DNA of 64,000 nt from Batrachochytrium dendrobatidis JAM81 (lineage: Eukaryota; Chytridiomycota; Chytridiomycetes; Rhizophydiales), in assembly GCF_000203795.2 (NCBI RefSeq), contig NW_006281099.1, positions 3,560,532 through 3,624,531 on the forward strand, in the 5' to 3' direction. Numbering within the stretch: position 1 is the first letter of the stretch; each line of letters begins with the position of its first letter. A program made the position numbers and the translations under genes. Shown here piece by piece: positions 60,527 to 64,000 of this stretch. Under the pieces are notes generated by a model that saw only the letters and a list, made by a program, of their open reading frames with translations, was not told where the DNA came from and ran no database searches.

Positions 60527-61579
60527 ATGAATATCGAAACAACAAAGACAGCAACAACACAACTGTTGAATGAATACTACCAAATCAGCACTCAAGCCAT
60601 ACCAACACAGAGAGCCAAGTCTGAATGGCAGGATGACAACAAACGAGGTTTCTTCTTGGGCATCATCCAAGAGGGAGAAACCTCGCACACCACTCAGTTG
60701 CACGACCTGCTGGCTGCCAACCAATTTGCAGAGCAGCAAGAGTTCTCAACCAAGGTCCAGTTGGCAGACTCAGAGCATCCTCGTACATTCATTGACGAGA
60801 TGTTTGAGTACTACATACTGCCATTCCACAAAAATTACAACAGCTCATCCAGCTGCCACACTCCAGCTTCTTCAAGGGCACCATCAAGAACCAACTCTGC
60901 TGGAAATATAAGCAATGTCCCAAAAGAGAGTGAGCTGTCTCACAGGGACTTGAAGAATGCTGTCGAGGAAAGAGACGTTGCCTGCTTGTTTTGCTGGGAA
61001 GGCAATAAGCGAAAACTTCAAGGAGCACACATCATCGCCCAAAAAAACATTGGAGTAGCGTACAACGAATCCCCAATCCTGTTACGAGCTGGTCTAGCGC
61101 AGAAACATCAAGTCCAAAACGGACTGCTCCTTTGCTCTGGATGCCATATCGAATTTGATTCCCTAAAGCAATACGTGGATGTAGTGGATAACAAACTGGT
61201 GGTCAAGGTAGTCAATGAGACGAATGATCCAACAAGCGAGAAGCACATGAATTGGGAACGAGCTGTTCGAAATTTACGAGCATTGCGCATTGCTAACGAA
61301 GAAGACTGGGCTCGGATTGATAATCGACAAGCAGTCGAATCTAATGGCGAGATGGCATTATACTTTGTTCTTGGCGATCCAACTCTGCAGCCAAACAGAG
61401 ATGCACTAGAGTTCCACAAGACAGCGTGTCTTATTTGGCGTATGGCTGGTGGTGCAGAATCCGATGATGAGTATTGTCCATATGATGACGATGGCTGTAC
61501 TCCTGTAGATTACCGGAGTAAGAGCATCGAAAAATGGATGGACTCAAGTGCTACTTTGATTATTGAAAATGTTCAATAA
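60527..61579 (+). CDS. HNH-nuclease domain protein, copy 2 (right arm)
   Basis: 350 residues, intronless, starting at MNIETTKTATTQLLNEYYQI. All nuclease features are the same as in copy 1 (CLFCWEGNKRKLQGAHIIAQ; NGLLLCSGCHIEFD). It differs in a block near residues 240-262: RAVRNLRALRIANEEDWARI replaces EAIESLKDTRFGKQRRLPEF, equal in length but almost wholly different at both DNA and protein level. A second short block near residues 15-25 also differs (YYQISTQAIP versus YYNIHTSDLP). The sequence around both blocks is nearly identical between copies, and the frame stays open in both. The domain order, size and flanking sequence suggest both genes are intact. Confidence 0.82.
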   Translation: MNIETTKTATTQLLNEYYQISTQAIPTQRAKSEWQDDNKRGFFLGIIQEGETSHTTQLHDLLAANQFAEQQEFSTKVQLADSEHPRTFIDEMFEYYILPFHKNYNSSSSCHTPASSRAPSRTNSAGNISNVPKESELSHRDLKNAVEERDVACLFCWEGNKRKLQGAHIIAQKNIGVAYNESPILLRAGLAQKHQVQNGLLLCSGCHIEFDSLKQYVDVVDNKLVVKVVNETNDPTSEKHMNWERAVRNLRALRIANEEDWARIDNRQAVESNGEMALYFVLGDPTLQPNRDALEFHKTACLIWRMAGGAESDDEYCPYDDDGCTPVDYRSKSIEKWMDSSATLIIENVQ

Positions 61580-61668
61580 AATTGTGTATTCATTACAAGA
61601 GACTGGTTTCTGTTACAGCAATAGTTGTCATTGTAGTGAGTGTGAATACCAACAGTTGATGTTGACAC

Positions 61669-61905
61669 TTGAATTCAAGCAATAATGAAAGCAACTCAAA
61701 TGTCTCTTTCCATTGCAGTGAGACAGTTTGTCAACCAACAATCTCTCATCAATTGATGACACATTCAGATTCCAGTGATGATATTGTTGCTACCAATGAT
61801 CGTGGAACTGATAGTGCAGTCTTTTTACACTGTGGTGGAACAACTCGGTATCATGTCAATCATGTCCATCGTTGTGGAAATCACTTGTTAATCTACTCTG
61901 AATGA
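61669..61905 (+). CDS. Small conserved frame beside the HNH gene (right arm)
   Basis: Counterpart of 57714-57947, 78 codons, with one extra codon and HCGGTTRYH in place of HCGETTRYH. The frame is conserved but the product is unrecognised. Confidence 0.25.
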   Translation: MNSSNNESNSNVSFHCSETVCQPTISHQLMTHSDSSDDIVATNDRGTDSAVFLHCGGTTRYHVNHVHRCGNHLLIYSE

Positions 61906-62719
61906 ACAACTTTATTTTCCGTGTTTAATCAATGTATCTTTATATCTGCTTGAATAAAGCACTTGTGATTGTTTCTATTTATTGTTCTGGAATTGTGTTT
62001 TTGCTTTCTTTACCCTTTTTTACTCTCCTTCTCCTTCTCAAGATCGGAATTCAATGAATAGTACTATCTGTATGTTTTCTGGTCTTTATCCTTGTTTCTT
62101 TGATAATAATCTCGATGTCATTGTCACAATTGCTCATTTTCATTTGGGTTGCAATGATTCCAATTCCGTATGCGTTCAAGATATTCATTGTGGGTATTGA
62201 TTTCGAAATTCATTGTATAATATTACCCAACACAATAATTTCATGTAAATACATTAGTCTTTTCATGTAGCGGTTCAAGAGTATATTCCACTAACTCGAC
62301 AATTTCACGCTTGTTACGATCTCCATTTGAAATATTTAAATGGATTATATTCGAACTCAGATTAAAGCCGGGAATATATTTCTTGGGATAGATACATGAC
62401 TGAAAATAAAATGACAATCAGCCATCCATTTACAAAAAAATATTTGCAATGTGCAATCTGCTACATTGGCATATTCTCACATCTAATTCAGTGCTTCCAA
62501 TGCTTTTATATTTTGATATGTCAGAAATGTGCTGTCAAAATGAATTGAGATATCCAGCTTGTAGAACTAGCTTACTCTTCAACAAGCAACTTGAAAATCA
62601 GATTCTTTTTGGGAAATGCAAACATTCTTGTCCAATGAACAGTTTGAAGTGGGATATTGATTCCCACTCGGAAATCTGCGCTTACGCTCCACAGCAATCA
62701 AAACATTTGATATTGGTTT

Positions 62720-64000
62720 GGTGTTCAATTCGGGTATATACTGCAAAATGTAGCGACCAAAGAAACAATTCAGTTTAATCCATCTGGTAGTACTTCATTT
62801 TTCAATGCAAACTGCCATTGATTAATACATCAGTTGATAGTATTCTGGAACAACTAACTGGCGACGATATCATTGACCGACTGAAACGTCGAATTCAAAG
62901 TGGAGCGTTGAGAGCATATATGAGTACGTTCTTTTGTCGACTCCACTACGTGAAATGTCTGCTGGTTCACCATTAGTATTGCCAGATTTCATCAAAAACA
63001 CCAAATATTGTGTCATTTGAAGATGCACCCAATAATCTTTGGTTCTGGTATTGTCTTGCTCATGATAGAAATGCCAGAAAAAGATGACATAGATTGTCAA
63101 GAAATGCCAGAGTTGTTTCACGATTACTACGGCATCAAGATAAATAAAGATTATTCTGGGATTGACGTTAAACACCCGAATGATATCGAAAAACATTATT
63201 CTGTAAGCATCAATGTGTACAGATTCAACAGCAACAAACCAATGATGAAAAGACATTCAGATAAACACTACAAACAAATATGGATCACAGACATATATAC
63301 CAATTTAAAACTCATACCCATCACTTGTATTGTATCAAAAACATCAACCAATTGACCAAAGTCTTTGAATGTGCTGAATGCCATGCATTTGAGTGAGTTC
63401 AAGAAAATCAACCGACACTTGTTAATGTGTAATCAGGGCAAACCAAAGATACTATTCGATAATGGAAACTATCAACCCAAGACTGGTGTTTTTGACATGT
63501 TTGAAGCAAATACGGTGTGTGCTGCTCAAGATCTGAGACACTGTCCTTGTTTCATTTCATTTCCTATGATTTCCTATGATTTCCTATGATTTCAATGATT
63601 TCAAGACTTGGTTAAAGCATTGTCAATTGGATACAGATTCAAAGTTGCAGTATCTTGTAATACACGAGTTGTCAAGCATCAGTTTTATGGGCAGTGAGAA
63701 AACAACCCCAGAGCTTATTCATGTAGATGGAACGACTGAAAAAGCATTGGATGTAATGATGATCAAGATGATCAAGATGAATAACATACAAATGAAATAT
63801 CTACATGATCTGTATCCAAGTACACAGAGTTGTTTATATATATTGATAGGTTTGAAGTTGTCAAGGCATGAAAGTCGTTGCGCAACAAATTGCTGGAATG
63901 GCTGGATGTGTTGTCAGTATACGACTTCAACTCGGGTTCGTATGATATTAATGCCATCAAGAAATATCTCACGCAAGTCCTGATAAAGCACACAAAGGCA
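62720..64000 (+). pseudogene. Broken protein-primed type B DNA polymerase (right arm, runs off the window)
   Basis: Plus-strand counterpart of the left-arm pseudogene, with the same order of conserved pieces and the same interruptions. The final stretch from about 63850 is open and encodes DFNSGSYDINAIKKYL up to the window edge, matching the exonuclease motif region (N-x3-YD) of DNA_pol_B_2 enzymes. Because the frames break at the same places as in the left arm, the damage predates the duplication. Whether the palm domain survives outside the window cannot be seen. Confidence 0.65.
63550..63600. repeat. 10-bp tandem repeat (TTCCTATGAT)
   Basis: Three to four copies within the polymerase pseudogene, mirrored at 56028-56060 in the left arm. 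Confidence 0.7.

Larger units (their letters stand above)
60118..63995. repeat. Right arm of the 3.9 kb palindrome
   Basis: Reverse complement of the left arm. Identity continues to within a few bases of the window edge, so the true outer end may lie beyond 64000. Confidence 0.92.

Noticed and set aside
55609..63995. Palindrome as a pure assembly duplication
   Set aside because: Not excluded, but the arms differ by substitutions, repeat copy number and two divergent blocks, so they are at least two real sequences. The gap still leaves their physical linkage unproven.
1..64000. tRNA, rRNA or CRISPR features
   Set aside because: No convincing tRNA B-box with a foldable cloverleaf, no rRNA-like stretch and no regularly spaced direct repeats were seen.

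Overview
This is a eukaryotic window from a fungus. Its genes carry short GT-AG introns, and they include fungal-type PRM1, the cAMP-dependent kinase regulatory subunit, GATA and C2H2 regulators, and a SCAR/WAVE protein. SCAR is absent from Dikarya but kept in motile zoosporic fungi, so a chytrid (Batrachochytrium-like) is the best inference. I saw no rRNA, tRNA or CRISPR. Most listed introns were placed by me from splice signals and reading-frame continuity, and they have not been checked against transcripts.

Layout. 0.3-10.9 kb is a compact housekeeping block: NOT3/NOT5 (CCR4-NOT), mitochondrial bL12, RhoGDI on the minus strand, and a CDT1-like replication-licensing factor. 10.84-14.05 kb is the left arm of a 3.2 kb inverted repeat carrying an MBOAT lysophospholipid acyltransferase gene. 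15.3-36.6 kb holds a C2H2 regulator, THOC5 (minus), PRM1, a pair of inverted Tc1/mariner-like elements, a two-GATA-finger plus RING protein and the PKA regulatory subunit. 36.78-39.99 kb is the right arm of the 3.2 kb inverted repeat with a second MBOAT copy. 41-53.4 kb holds a GATA/AT-hook regulator, an EFA6/PSD-like Sec7-PH protein, SCAR/WAVE and a membrane SH3 protein. 55.6-64.0 kb is a second, larger palindrome centred on a 100-N assembly gap. Each arm has an intact HNH-nuclease gene and a broken protein-primed type B DNA polymerase.

Functional themes. Several genes belong to actin, Rho and Arf control of the cell surface (SCAR, RhoGDI, EFA6-like, the SH3 membrane protein, PRM1). This suits a wall-less motile stage. 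Others are core RNA and DNA machinery (NOT3, THOC5, CDT1).

The most interesting parts are the structural ones. They are the polymerase/HNH palindrome, with sharply bounded patches of protein divergence between otherwise near-identical arms; the gene-bearing inverted repeats that could flip a 22.7 kb segment; and a Tc1/mariner-like family, one copy of which supplies the last codons and stop of PRM1.
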